From: JBKJML01 sp046596415
GTDB taxonomy: Bacteria > Actinomycetota > Thermoleophilia > Gaiellales > Gaiellaceae
Assembly: GCA_046596415.1 (NCBI GenBank)
Contig: JBKJML010000122.1
Coordinates: 1 to 14,426 of the forward strand
Direction: 5' to 3'
DNA length: 14,426 bases
The translations under genes and the position numbers were made by a program. The notes under the pieces were generated by a model. The model ran no database searches. It had not been told where the DNA came from and saw only the letters and a list, made by a program, of their open reading frames with translations. Numbering within the stretch: the stretch's first letter is position 1; every line of letters starts with the position of its first letter. Below are positions 1-7,024 of this stretch, in pieces.

Positions 1-231
1 GACGTCGGCGACGCCCTCGAGGTCGAGCGGCTCGAGATAGGTGCGGTCGGCGAAGCCGGGGTCGGTCATGATCGTCGCCGGGTTCGAGTTGACGACGATC
101 GTCCGGAAGCCGTCCTCGCGCAGCACTTTCAGCGCCTGCGAGCCGGCGTAGTCGAACTCCGAGGCCTGCCCGATCACGATCGGACCAGAGCCGATCAGGC
201 AGATCGAGCGGATGTCCATGCGGCGCGGCAT
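1..231 (-). CDS. carB: Carbamoyl-phosphate synthase large subunit, N-terminal 77 residues (partial)
   Basis: The large subunit makes carbamoyl phosphate from ammonia (delivered by CarA), bicarbonate and two ATP, feeding pyrimidine and arginine synthesis. Only the first 77 codons are present; the gene runs off the left edge. The translation starts MPRRMDIRSICLIGSGPIVI, the very conserved CarB N-terminus, followed by the segment GQASEFDYAGSQA and then NSNPATIMTDP, all typical of the first ATP-grasp half. I chose the ATG at 231-229, which gives the usual MPRR-DI start; a second ATG lies at 219-217. It is the last visible gene of the pyr operon and starts 17 nt after the carA stop. There is no convincing Shine-Dalgarno sequence, and a small hairpin fills the gap. 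Identity is very secure; the exact start is slightly less so. Confidence 0.96.
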   Translation of the reverse strand, partial: MPRRMDIRSICLIGSGPIVIGQASEFDYAGSQALKVLREDGFRTIVVNSNPATIMTDPGFADRTYLEPLDLEGVADV

Positions 232-248
232 CAGATGGTTGCTGCCAT

Positions 249-1280
249 CTAGGCTCGCGCGCTCTCGACGAACTCGCGCAGGATCGGCCAGGCATCGTGC
301 GGGCCTGGCCCGGCCTCGGGATGGAACTGCACCGAGCGAGCGCGCAATTCGGGGTAGTCGAAGCCCTCGACGGTGCCGTCGTAGAGGGAGACGTACGTCG
401 CCTCCTTCGCGTCGGTGGGAGCGACCGCGAAGCCGTGGTTCTGGCTCGTGACGAGGACACGCCCGTTCTTGCGCTCCAGGACCGGGTGGTTCGCACCGCG
501 ATGGCCGAACGGGAGCTTGAACGTCTCGTGACCGGTCGCCAGGCCCAGCAGCTGATGCCCGAGGCAGATGCCGAGTACCTCGGTTCGCCCGAGGACGCCC
601 TTGATCACCTCGACCTCGTCTCGCAGCGGCTCCGGATCGCCGGGGCCGTTCGTGAGCAGCACGCCGTCGTGGGCGGCGAGCTCGTCGGGGTCGGTGAGAT
701 GCGGGAAGACGGTGACCGAGGCCCCTGACTGCCGGAGGCGGCGCAGGATCGAAAGCTTCGTGCCGTAGTCGACGACCGCGATCCGCACGTCGCCGTCGGC
801 CGAGAAGACGTACGGCGCCTTGGTCGAGACGCCGGCGACGAGCGCCTGCCCGGTCATCAGCGGCTGGCCGCGGACGAGCTCGAGCGCCTCTTCGACCGAG
901 CGGCCACCCGAGACCGCGGCGGCCCGCATCGCGCCCGCATCGCGGAGATGCAGGACGAGCGAGCGCGTGTCGATCCCGGAGAGGCCGACGATCCCCTGCG
1001 CCGTCAGCCAGTCCGTCCATTCAGGCCCGCGCGCCTCGCGCATCAGCACCGCCTTCGCATGCGGACGCGCAGATTCCAGCCGTTCGTCGGCGACGCCGTA
1101 GTTGCCGACCATCGGTGCGCTGAAGCAGACGATCTGTTCGGCGTAGCTCGGGTCGGTGACCGTCTCCTGGTAGCCGGTCATCGCGGTCGTGAACACGGCC
1201 TCACCGAAGGCGACTCCCTCGGCTGCGACGGACTCACCGTGGAACACGGCGCCGTCCTCGAGGACCAGGAAGCCGCTCAT
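249..1280 (-). CDS. carA: Carbamoyl-phosphate synthase small (glutaminase) subunit
   Basis: CarA hydrolyses glutamine and channels ammonia to CarB. The 343-residue product has the normal family length. Residues 1 to about 140 form the CPSase small-chain domain (start MSGFLVLEDGAVFHGE, then FTTAMTGYQETVTDPSY). The class I glutamine amidotransferase domain follows, with nucleophile Cys239 in GICLGHQ and the His320/Glu322 pair in QFHPEAGPGPHDA. The open frame extends upstream to 1379, but the ATG at 1280-1278 is preferred because it gives the family N-terminus and overlaps the pyrC stop as ATGA, implying translational coupling. It lies between pyrC and carB in the pyr operon, so it is expected to follow PyrR control. 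Confidence 0.97.
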   Translation of the reverse strand: MSGFLVLEDGAVFHGESVAAEGVAFGEAVFTTAMTGYQETVTDPSYAEQIVCFSAPMVGNYGVADERLESARPHAKAVLMREARGPEWTDWLTAQGIVGLSGIDTRSLVLHLRDAGAMRAAAVSGGRSVEEALELVRGQPLMTGQALVAGVSTKAPYVFSADGDVRIAVVDYGTKLSILRRLRQSGASVTVFPHLTDPDELAAHDGVLLTNGPGDPEPLRDEVEVIKGVLGRTEVLGICLGHQLLGLATGHETFKLPFGHRGANHPVLERKNGRVLVTSQNHGFAVAPTDAKEATYVSLYDGTVEGFDYPELRARSVQFHPEAGPGPHDAWPILREFVESARA

Positions 1281-2578
1281 GCCGCGAACGCTACTTTGCC
1301 ACCGGCGACCGTGAGCCGCACGGCGCCCTGGAGCGTCTCGCCGAGCAGCCACGAGTTGACGCTGCGCGAACGGAAGCATTCCTCGCTCACCCGCCAGCGC
1401 GCGTCGAGGTCGAGCAGCACGAGGTTCCCGGGGGCGCCGACCTCGATCCGCGGCACGGGCAGGCCGAAGGCGAGGGCCGGGCCGGCCGACATGCGGTCGA
1501 GCAGCAACTCGAGCGGCAGCAGGCCCGGGAGGACGAGGTTCGTGTAGAGGGCCGCGAAGGCCGTCTCGAGCCCGGTGACCCCGAACGGCGCCGCCTCGAA
1601 GGGAACGTCCTTCTCGTGGCGAGCGTGCGGGGCGTGATCGGTCGCAACCGAGGTGATCGTTCCGTCCCGAAGTGCTTCGAGGAGCGCCTGCCGGTCCTCC
1701 TCGGCGCGAAGCGGCGGATTCATCTTCACGTTCGTGTCGAGCGACCGGACCGCCTCGTCGGTCAGACAGAGATGGTGGGGCGTCACCTCACCGGTGGCGT
1801 CGCTGCCGCGGGCGCGCGCGGCGCGAAGCGCCTCGACCGACTCCCGAGCGGAGAGGTGCATCAGGTGGAGCGGGCGCTCCTCGTAGGTGGCAAGCGCCAG
1901 GTCGCGCTCGACCATCAGGCTCTCGGCGACCGACGGGTAGCCGGCGAAGCCGAGCTCCGCCGACACCCGCCCCTCGTGCATCTGACCGTCACCGGAGAGC
2001 GTCGGCTCCTCGCAGTGGAGCGCGAGCTTGAGCCCGGTGACGGCGCCGTACTGGAGCGCGCGGCGCATCAGGCCGGCCGAGACGACTGGCCGGCCGTCGT
2101 CGGTGAAGCCGGCGGCGCCGGTGTCGGCGAGCTCGGCCATCTCGGTCAGCTCGTGGCCGCCGAGGCCTTTCGAGATCGCCGCAAGGAAACCCGTCGGAAT
2201 CACGGCCTCGGCCCGTGCCGTCTCCACGAGTGCACCGAGCACAGCCGCCGAGTCGACCACGGGATCGGTGTTCGGCATCGCGAGGATCGCGCAGTAGCCG
2301 CCGGCCGCAGCCGCCTCGGTGCCGGTGCGGATCGTCTCCTCGTCCTCCCGGCCGGGCGTGCGCAGATGGACGTGCGGGTCGACGAACGCGGGTGCCAGCA
2401 CGAGGCCGGCGCCGTCGACGACGCGGTGCGAGTTCACGTCGAGTCGCTCACCGACCGCTGCGATCACGCCACCGTCGAGACGGACGTCGAGAATGGCGTC
2501 GAGGCGCGCTGCCGGGTCGAGCACGCGGGCGCCACGCACCACGAGGTCGGCGCCGGGGCCCTGCTTCGCGAACAGCAT
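1277..2578 (-). CDS. pyrC: Dihydroorotase (class I)
   Basis: A zinc amidohydrolase that cyclises N-carbamoyl-L-aspartate to dihydroorotate, the third pyrimidine step. The 433-residue protein matches the bacterial class I length. Visible landmarks are the metal motif DPHVHLR (His69, His71), MPNTDP near 101-106, Asp160-Asp161 in GFTDDGRPV, His188 in LALHCEE, His241 in LMHLSA, VKMNPPLR at 284-291 for substrate binding, and catalytic Asp314 in ATDHAPH. The motif reads HLRTPG rather than the common HLREPG, a conservative variation away from the metal ligands. The ATG at 2578 shares one base with the pyrB stop (TGATG), and the stop overlaps carA, so it sits in a tightly coupled operon. Confidence 0.97.
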   Translation of the reverse strand: MLFAKQGPGADLVVRGARVLDPAARLDAILDVRLDGGVIAAVGERLDVNSHRVVDGAGLVLAPAFVDPHVHLRTPGREDEETIRTGTEAAAAGGYCAILAMPNTDPVVDSAAVLGALVETARAEAVIPTGFLAAISKGLGGHELTEMAELADTGAAGFTDDGRPVVSAGLMRRALQYGAVTGLKLALHCEEPTLSGDGQMHEGRVSAELGFAGYPSVAESLMVERDLALATYEERPLHLMHLSARESVEALRAARARGSDATGEVTPHHLCLTDEAVRSLDTNVKMNPPLRAEEDRQALLEALRDGTITSVATDHAPHARHEKDVPFEAAPFGVTGLETAFAALYTNLVLPGLLPLELLLDRMSAGPALAFGLPVPRIEVGAPGNLVLLDLDARWRVSEECFRSRSVNSWLLGETLQGAVRLTVAGGKVAFAA

Positions 2579-3567
2579 CAGGCGACCTCGACGGCCGACG
2601 GGACGCTGACCGGCCCGGTCGTCAGCAGGTCGTAGAGAACGGCCATCCGGACGACGAGGCCCGAGCGCACCTGCGTCTCGACGAGCGCCGCGGCGGAGTC
2701 CGCGACCCGCGGGTCGATCTCGACCCCGCGGTTCATCGGGCCGGGGTGCATCACCTTCTGGCCGGTCCGCAGGCGCGCGGGCGTGATCCCCCAGCGGGCC
2801 GCGTACTCCCGCAGGCTCGGCACGAAGTTGGACCCCGCTTCCATCCGTTCGTTCTGCATTCGGAGCACGTAGACGACATCGGCGACGTCGATCGCGTCGA
2901 TGTCGGTCGACACCTCGCAGTCGAGCGCTGCTGCAACCCCGCGCGGCAGCAACGTCGGCGGGCCGACGAGCAGCACGTCGGCGCCGACGAGCCGCAACGC
3001 CTGGACGAGCGAGCGCGCCACCCGCGAGTGCAGGACGTCGCCGACGATCGCCACGTGGACACCTTCGAGGCGGCCGAGCTCGCCCTGGATCGTGTAGAGG
3101 TCGAGCAAGGCCTGGGTCGGGTGCTGGTGCTTGCCGTCGCCCGCGTTCACGACGTGAGCGTCGGTGTAGCGCGCGACGAGATCGGGTGCGCCGATCTGGG
3201 GGTGGCGGATCACGATCACGTCCGGGTCGTAGGCCGAGAGCGTCAGCGCCGTGTCCTTCAGCGACTCGCCCTTCTCGACCGAGGAGCCGGACGACTTGAT
3301 CGTCATCGTGTCGGCGGAGAGCCTTTTGGCGGCCAGCTCGAAGCTCGACGCGGTGCGGGTCGACGACTCGTAGAAGAGGTTGACGACGGTGTGCCCACGG
3401 AGCGTCGGCAGTTTCTTCACCTCACGCTCGAGTGAGGAGGAGAGCGTGCGTGCGGTCTGCAGCAGCCGCTCGACGTCGTCGCGCGTCAGGTCGCCAATCG
3501 AGATCAGGTGGCGGCGTGGCGGTACGGGCGGGCGGCCGTCGTCGCGGACGAGGCGGATGTCAGGCAT
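2578..3567 (-). CDS. pyrB: Aspartate carbamoyltransferase catalytic subunit
   Basis: Condenses carbamoyl phosphate with aspartate, the committed pyrimidine step. The 329-residue product is of normal length. The carbamoyl-phosphate site is visible as FYESSTRTASSFELA (Ser69-Thr70-Arg71-Thr72), SVEKGESLKDT near 96-106, and HPTQALLDL from 149. The aspartate-binding part includes VYVLRMQNER and the C-terminal signature MHPGPMNRGVEI. The open frame continues upstream to 3819, but the ATG at 3567-3565 gives a sensible N-terminus and an 8-nt overlap with the pyrR stop. No pyrI-like regulatory chain is seen, consistent with PyrR-based control. Confidence 0.97.
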   Translation of the reverse strand: MPDIRLVRDDGRPPVPPRRHLISIGDLTRDDVERLLQTARTLSSSLEREVKKLPTLRGHTVVNLFYESSTRTASSFELAAKRLSADTMTIKSSGSSVEKGESLKDTALTLSAYDPDVIVIRHPQIGAPDLVARYTDAHVVNAGDGKHQHPTQALLDLYTIQGELGRLEGVHVAIVGDVLHSRVARSLVQALRLVGADVLLVGPPTLLPRGVAAALDCEVSTDIDAIDVADVVYVLRMQNERMEAGSNFVPSLREYAARWGITPARLRTGQKVMHPGPMNRGVEIDPRVADSAAALVETQVRSGLVVRMAVLYDLLTTGPVSVPSAVEVA

Positions 3568-4147
3568 CGGTGCTCCCGTCGCCGCCGACGAGCAAGACCT
3601 GGTCGATCTCGTCGATCTCGAGGAGCTGCACCTGGATGCGCTCCTCGCGGGCGGTCGGCAGGTTCTTGCCCACGTAGTCGGGCCGGATCGGCAGCTCGCG
3701 ATGGCCGCGATCGACGAGACAGGCGAGCTGAACCCGCGCCGGGCGGCCGAAGTCGAAGATCGCCTCGACAGCGGCACGGATCGTGCGGCCGGTGAAGAGG
3801 ACGTCGTCGACGAGCACACACGTCATTCCGTCGAGCGGGAAGTCGAGCGACGTGGAACGGACGATCGGCTGCGCGTGGAGCGGCGAGGCGCCGTTCCGAA
3901 CGTGAACGTCGTCCCGGTGGAAGGTGATGTCGACGGTGCCGAGCGCGACCTCCACCCCGCTTCGCTCCTCGATCAACCGGCGCAGGCGCTGGGCGAGCGG
4001 GACGCCGCGCGTGTGGATGCCGACGAGCGCGAGCTCGTCGAGGGAGCCGTTGCGCTCGATGATCTCGTGCGCGATCCGGGAGAGCGTCCGGGAGATCGCC
4101 TCGGCGTCGAGTAGGATCTTCGCCGCCTGGCGGCTCGGGACGTGCAT
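3560..4147 (-). CDS. pyrR: Bifunctional pyr operon regulator / uracil phosphoribosyltransferase-like protein
   Basis: PyrR is a UMP/UTP-responsive RNA-binding protein with a phosphoribosyltransferase fold; many homologues also make UMP from uracil and PRPP. The 195-residue protein carries the PRPP loop CVLVDDVLFTGRTIRAA (about 110-126), GIHTRGVPLA near 43-52 and VDITFHRDD near 72-80, all PyrR hallmarks. The ATG at 4147 has an AAGGAG Shine-Dalgarno sequence at 4163-4158. It is the first gene of the pyr operon, and its leader contains a PyrR-binding hairpin, so the protein should repress its own operon when pyrimidine nucleotides are plentiful. Confidence 0.97.
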   Translation of the reverse strand: MHVPSRQAAKILLDAEAISRTLSRIAHEIIERNGSLDELALVGIHTRGVPLAQRLRRLIEERSGVEVALGTVDITFHRDDVHVRNGASPLHAQPIVRSTSLDFPLDGMTCVLVDDVLFTGRTIRAAVEAIFDFGRPARVQLACLVDRGHRELPIRPDYVGKNLPTAREERIQVQLLEIDEIDQVLLVGGDGSTDA

Positions 4148-4159
4148 CGTCGTGACACT

Positions 4160-4190
4160 CCTTTCCGGCCTCTCTGGACCGGGTTAAAGG
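4160..4190 (-). promoter_or_regulatory. PyrR-binding RNA hairpin occluding the pyrR Shine-Dalgarno
   Basis: Read on the minus strand, the leader forms a two-part hairpin. The lower stem is CCUUU (4190-4186) with AAAGG (4164-4160). A three-base bulge AAC (4185-4183) sits on the 5' side. The upper stem is CCGGUC (4182-4177) with GGCCGG (4170-4165), closing the hexaloop CAGAGA (4176-4171). The core UCCAGAGAGGC is the known PyrR-binding consensus. The 3' strand of the lower stem is part of the AAAGGAG ribosome-binding site, so PyrR binding should block translation, as described for mycobacterial pyr leaders. There is no terminator hairpin between it and the start codon. Confidence 0.9.
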
Positions 4191-4219
4191 TTGTGCGGGC
4201 AGAGTAGCGGGTTGTGCGG
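4189..4219. repeat. Ten-bp direct repeat GGTTGTGCGG, 21 bp apart, flanking the pyr -10
   Basis: GGTTGTGCGG occurs at 4189-4198 and again at 4210-4219, so the copies are offset by 21 bp, two helical turns. The candidate pyr -10 lies between them. This is a possible binding site for a regulator acting on either divergent promoter; no known operator is recognised. Confidence 0.6.
4201..4206 (-). promoter_or_regulatory. Candidate -10 element of the pyr operon
   Basis: TACTCT on the minus strand fits TAnnnT. Transcription would start near 4194, just before the PyrR hairpin, giving a leader of roughly 45 nt. No good -35 is seen at 16-18 bp: CTGACA (4226-4221) resembles one but the spacer is only 14 bp. 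Confidence 0.45.
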
Positions 4220-4271
4220 ATGTCAGGTCGGCCGCGCATTGAAATAGGTGCCCGCGGCAAGGAAACGAGCG

Positions 4272-6284
4272 ATGCGACCTCCACGCCCCGGAGCTGCCTG
4301 GGCGGCGCTCGGTCTGCTGATCGCAGTCTCCGCGCTCGTCCGCTTCGCCGGCTCGACAGGGATCCCCTCGCCCTGGATCGCGCCGGACGAGATGATCTAC
4401 GCCCTGCTCGGCCGCTCGCTCTGGCAGCACGGGACGCTGTCGATCCTCGGCTCCGACACGCCCTTCTACAGCCTCGTCTACCCCGCGCTCGTCGGCGGGC
4501 CGTTGAGCCTCGGCGACCGCGAGCTCGGCTTTCGGCTGCTCCAGGCCCTCCAGGCGGTGGTCGTGTCCGCGACGGCGGTTCCCGTGTACCTCTGGGCCCG
4601 CAGCCTCGTCCGGCCGCGGCTCGCGCTCCTCGCGGCCGCGCTCACGCTCCTGCCGCCTGCGCTCGCGTACTCCGGGCTCGTGATGAGCGAGGCGGCGTTC
4701 TACCCGATCGCGACGCTCGCACTCTGGGCGCTCGCCCGTGCGCTCGCCCGGCCGACGATCGGCGCGCAGGCGCTGCTCGTCGGCGCACTCGTCCTCGCCG
4801 TCGCGACGCGCCTCCAGGCGCTCGTCCTCGTCCCGGTCCTGCTCTTCGCGCTCGCGCTCGACGCGGCGTCCGCGCGAAGCCTCGCGACCGTGCGTCGCTT
4901 CGGGCCGGCGCTCGCCGGCCTCGTCGGGTTGGCGGGCAGCTGGGGCGCGTGGCGCCTGCACGACGGTGGGCCGTGGACGAAGGTGCTCGGGGCCTACGCC
5001 GCCGCGGGCGAGTCCGGTTACGCGGCCGGCACCGCGTTCCGGTTCGTCTTCTACCACGCCGCCGACGCGCTGCTCCTCGTCGGCGCGGTGCCGCTGCTCG
5101 CGGTGCTCGTGCTCGGCACGCTGGCGCTCCTCCACGGCGAGGAGGATGCCCCTGCCCGGGCCTATCTGGCGACGGCGCTCGCCTACACTCTCTTGTTGGT
5201 GATCGAGGTAGGCGTCTTCGCCTCGCGGCACGTTGGCGGCCTCGCCGAGCGCGACCTCGTCTCGCTGGCACCGGTCCTCTTCGTCGGCTTCGCGCTTTGG
5301 CTTCGCCGCGGCGCGGCGCGCCCGCAGCCGCTGACCTCGATCGTCGCGTTTGCCGCCGTCACACCGGCGGTGCTCCTCCCCGTGCAACGGCTCGCCGATG
5401 CGAGCTCCGTCCACGACGCTCTGATGATCGTGCCTCTCTGGCAACTGGCGATGGCGACCTCCGATACCGTGCTCGTCGCAGCCTGGACGGCAGGGGTCGC
5501 GGTGGTCGTTCTTGCCTTCGTCTTCGTGCCCGCACGCTTGGCACCCGCTCTGGCGGGGATCGTCGCCGTGGTGCTTGCGGGAGCTTCGGCCGTGGCGACG
5601 CGTGAGCTCGCGTACCAGTCGACACTTCGTCAGGAGCGCTACTTCTCCGGGCAGCCGCAGTGGATCGACGAAGCCGAGCCGCAGCAAGTCGCGTACTTCT
5701 ACACCGGCGAGCCGGACTGGGACCTGGTCTGGCAGAGCGTCTTCTGGAACGACTCGCTCGCGGGCGTTCTCCGCCTGCCGGAGACGCCGCTCCCCGGGCC
5801 TATCCCCCAGCGCGCCGTCGCACCGCGCTTCGACGGGCGCTTCTTCACGCCGGCCGGCGCGCCGGTCTCGCGCGCCTGGGTCGTTGCACCTTCCGCCGTC
5901 ACCTTCCGCGGCGAGCGGGTCGCCGCCGTCACGCAACGCGACACCACGCAGTCCGGACTCGGCCTCTGGCGCACGAGCGAGCCGCTCCGCGTCTCCACGT
6001 GGGCCCGCAGCTTCCTCTGGAACGGCGACTTCGCGGGCTCGGCACGACTCGACGTGTACGACTGCGCCCCGGGCCGGCTCGAGCTGACGCTGCTCGGCAA
6101 GGACGCGGACCGCGTCGACGTCCTCTTCGACGGCCGGCTGCTGAAGCAGGTCCCGCTCGAGCGGAACGGCACCTGGGCCGGCAGCGTCCCGACGCCGCAC
6201 GGGGCCGTCGGGGGAAGATGTACCTACGAACTCCAGGCGTCCGCGCTGACCGGGTCGACCCGCATCGAGTTCATCCGCGACTAG
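4272..6284 (+). CDS. GT-C fold membrane glycosyltransferase-like protein with large C-terminal extracytoplasmic domain
   Basis: Probably transfers a sugar from a polyprenyl-phosphate carrier on the outer face of the membrane (family inference; acceptor unknown). The 670-residue protein has about ten or more hydrophobic segments between residues 8 and 442, for example 10-27, 90-108, 117-135, 165-197, 265-287, 300-317, 328-345, 400-420 and 424-442. The first external loop carries APDEMIY (Asp39-Glu40), the acidic pair expected in GT-C enzymes of the PMT/ArnT type, and SEAAFYP near 139-145 is also typical. Residues 450-670 look soluble and external, with mixed beta-like composition. The ATG at 4272 is preferred over a GTG at 4248 because AAGGAA (4259-4264) lies 7 nt before it. 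The gene diverges from pyrR and overlaps the methyltransferase stop by 4 nt. No close homologue can be named. Confidence 0.75.
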   Translation: MRPPRPGAAWAALGLLIAVSALVRFAGSTGIPSPWIAPDEMIYALLGRSLWQHGTLSILGSDTPFYSLVYPALVGGPLSLGDRELGFRLLQALQAVVVSATAVPVYLWARSLVRPRLALLAAALTLLPPALAYSGLVMSEAAFYPIATLALWALARALARPTIGAQALLVGALVLAVATRLQALVLVPVLLFALALDAASARSLATVRRFGPALAGLVGLAGSWGAWRLHDGGPWTKVLGAYAAAGESGYAAGTAFRFVFYHAADALLLVGAVPLLAVLVLGTLALLHGEEDAPARAYLATALAYTLLLVIEVGVFASRHVGGLAERDLVSLAPVLFVGFALWLRRGAARPQPLTSIVAFAAVTPAVLLPVQRLADASSVHDALMIVPLWQLAMATSDTVLVAAWTAGVAVVVLAFVFVPARLAPALAGIVAVVLAGASAVATRELAYQSTLRQERYFSGQPQWIDEAEPQQVAYFYTGEPDWDLVWQSVFWNDSLAGVLRLPETPLPGPIPQRAVAPRFDGRFFTPAGAPVSRAWVVAPSAVTFRGERVAAVTQRDTTQSGLGLWRTSEPLRVSTWARSFLWNGDFAGSARLDVYDCAPGRLELTLLGKDADRVDVLFDGRLLKQVPLERNGTWAGSVPTPHGAVGGRCTYELQASALTGSTRIEFIRD

Positions 6285-7024
6285 CGGTCGGCGACGACGA
6301 CGAGCTGGCGCTGCACGACCTCGACGAGTGCGGGCAGCTCCGCCTCGGCGCGCGCAGTCCCCGTGGCGAGCTCATCGGCCGAGAGGAGGTCGAAGGTCGA
6401 GATGTGGCGGCCACGGATCTTCGCGAGCGCCTCCTCCCGGCCAAGCGTCGTGCTCTGGTCTAGCAGGTGGGTCTCGACGGCGGCGAAGCCGGCTGCGATG
6501 AGCTCGGCGTCGAGCGCTACGCCCGTTGGAAAGCGCCGCCGGTCGATCGCCTCGATCGACGGGAAGAAGCGGTTGAGCCAGTACGCGGCGAAGTGTGAGG
6601 GGTCGAAGGTGACGATCGCGAGCCGCCCTCCGGGCGAGAGAACCCGGTGCGCCTCCGCCAGCGCGGCCGGCCGGTCGACGAGGTGCACGACGAGCGAGAA
6701 CGTGACGCGCTCGAACCAGCCGTCGCGAAAAGGCAGCTCCTCCGCACGCGCCTGCTTCAGTCCGACCGAGCCCGGCACGCGGCCGCGCGCCACGGCCAGC
6801 ATCTCTGCGTCCTCGTCGACGCCCCACACCTTCGCGTGCGCGATCTCGGCGAGCGCCGCGGCGAGCGTGCCGGTGCCGCAACCGACGTCGAGGATGCGCC
6901 GCCCGCGCAGGTCGGCGGCCGCGACAAGGACCTCGAAGCGTGCCCACCAGTTCGTGTCGGCGGGCCGGAGGGTGTCGTAGGTCGCCGCCCGCCGGCCGAA
7001 ATCAGGCTTCGGCAGCGGCATCAT
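6281..7024 (-). CDS. Class I SAM-dependent methyltransferase
   Basis: A 247-residue Rossmann-fold methyltransferase of the Methyltransf_11/UbiE-like type. Motif I is ILDVGCGTGTLAAAL (about 44-58), the acidic end of strand 2 is WGVDEDAEML, a motif like ARAEELPFRDGWFERVTFS follows, and RVLSPGGRLAIVTFD is the post-motif III signature. The substrate cannot be read from sequence; a small molecule or lipid is as likely as RNA. Two ATG codons stand at 7024 and 7021, and both lie inside the end of the ribonuclease Z gene, so it is probably translated from the same mRNA by coupling. Its TAG stop overlaps the stop of the convergent glycosyltransferase gene. Confidence 0.85.
   Translation of the reverse strand: MMPLPKPDFGRRAATYDTLRPADTNWWARFEVLVAAADLRGRRILDVGCGTGTLAAALAEIAHAKVWGVDEDAEMLAVARGRVPGSVGLKQARAEELPFRDGWFERVTFSLVVHLVDRPAALAEAHRVLSPGGRLAIVTFDPSHFAAYWLNRFFPSIEAIDRRRFPTGVALDAELIAAGFAAVETHLLDQSTTLGREEALAKIRGRHISTFDLLSADELATGTARAEAELPALVEVVQRQLVVVADR

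Noticed and set aside
2215..3435. 406-codon plus-strand open frame
   Set aside because: Arg-rich shadow antisense to pyrC and pyrB, both of which show full catalytic motifs.
4148..4271. Transcription attenuator with terminator in the pyr leader, as in Bacillus
   Set aside because: No terminator hairpin or U-tract lies between the PyrR-binding hairpin and the pyrR start; the ribosome-binding-site overlap fits translational control better.
3504..6200. 898-codon minus-strand open frame
   Set aside because: Arg/Glu/Asp-rich low-complexity shadow of the plus-strand glycosyltransferase gene and of pyrR in another frame, caused by high GC; no domain is recognisable.
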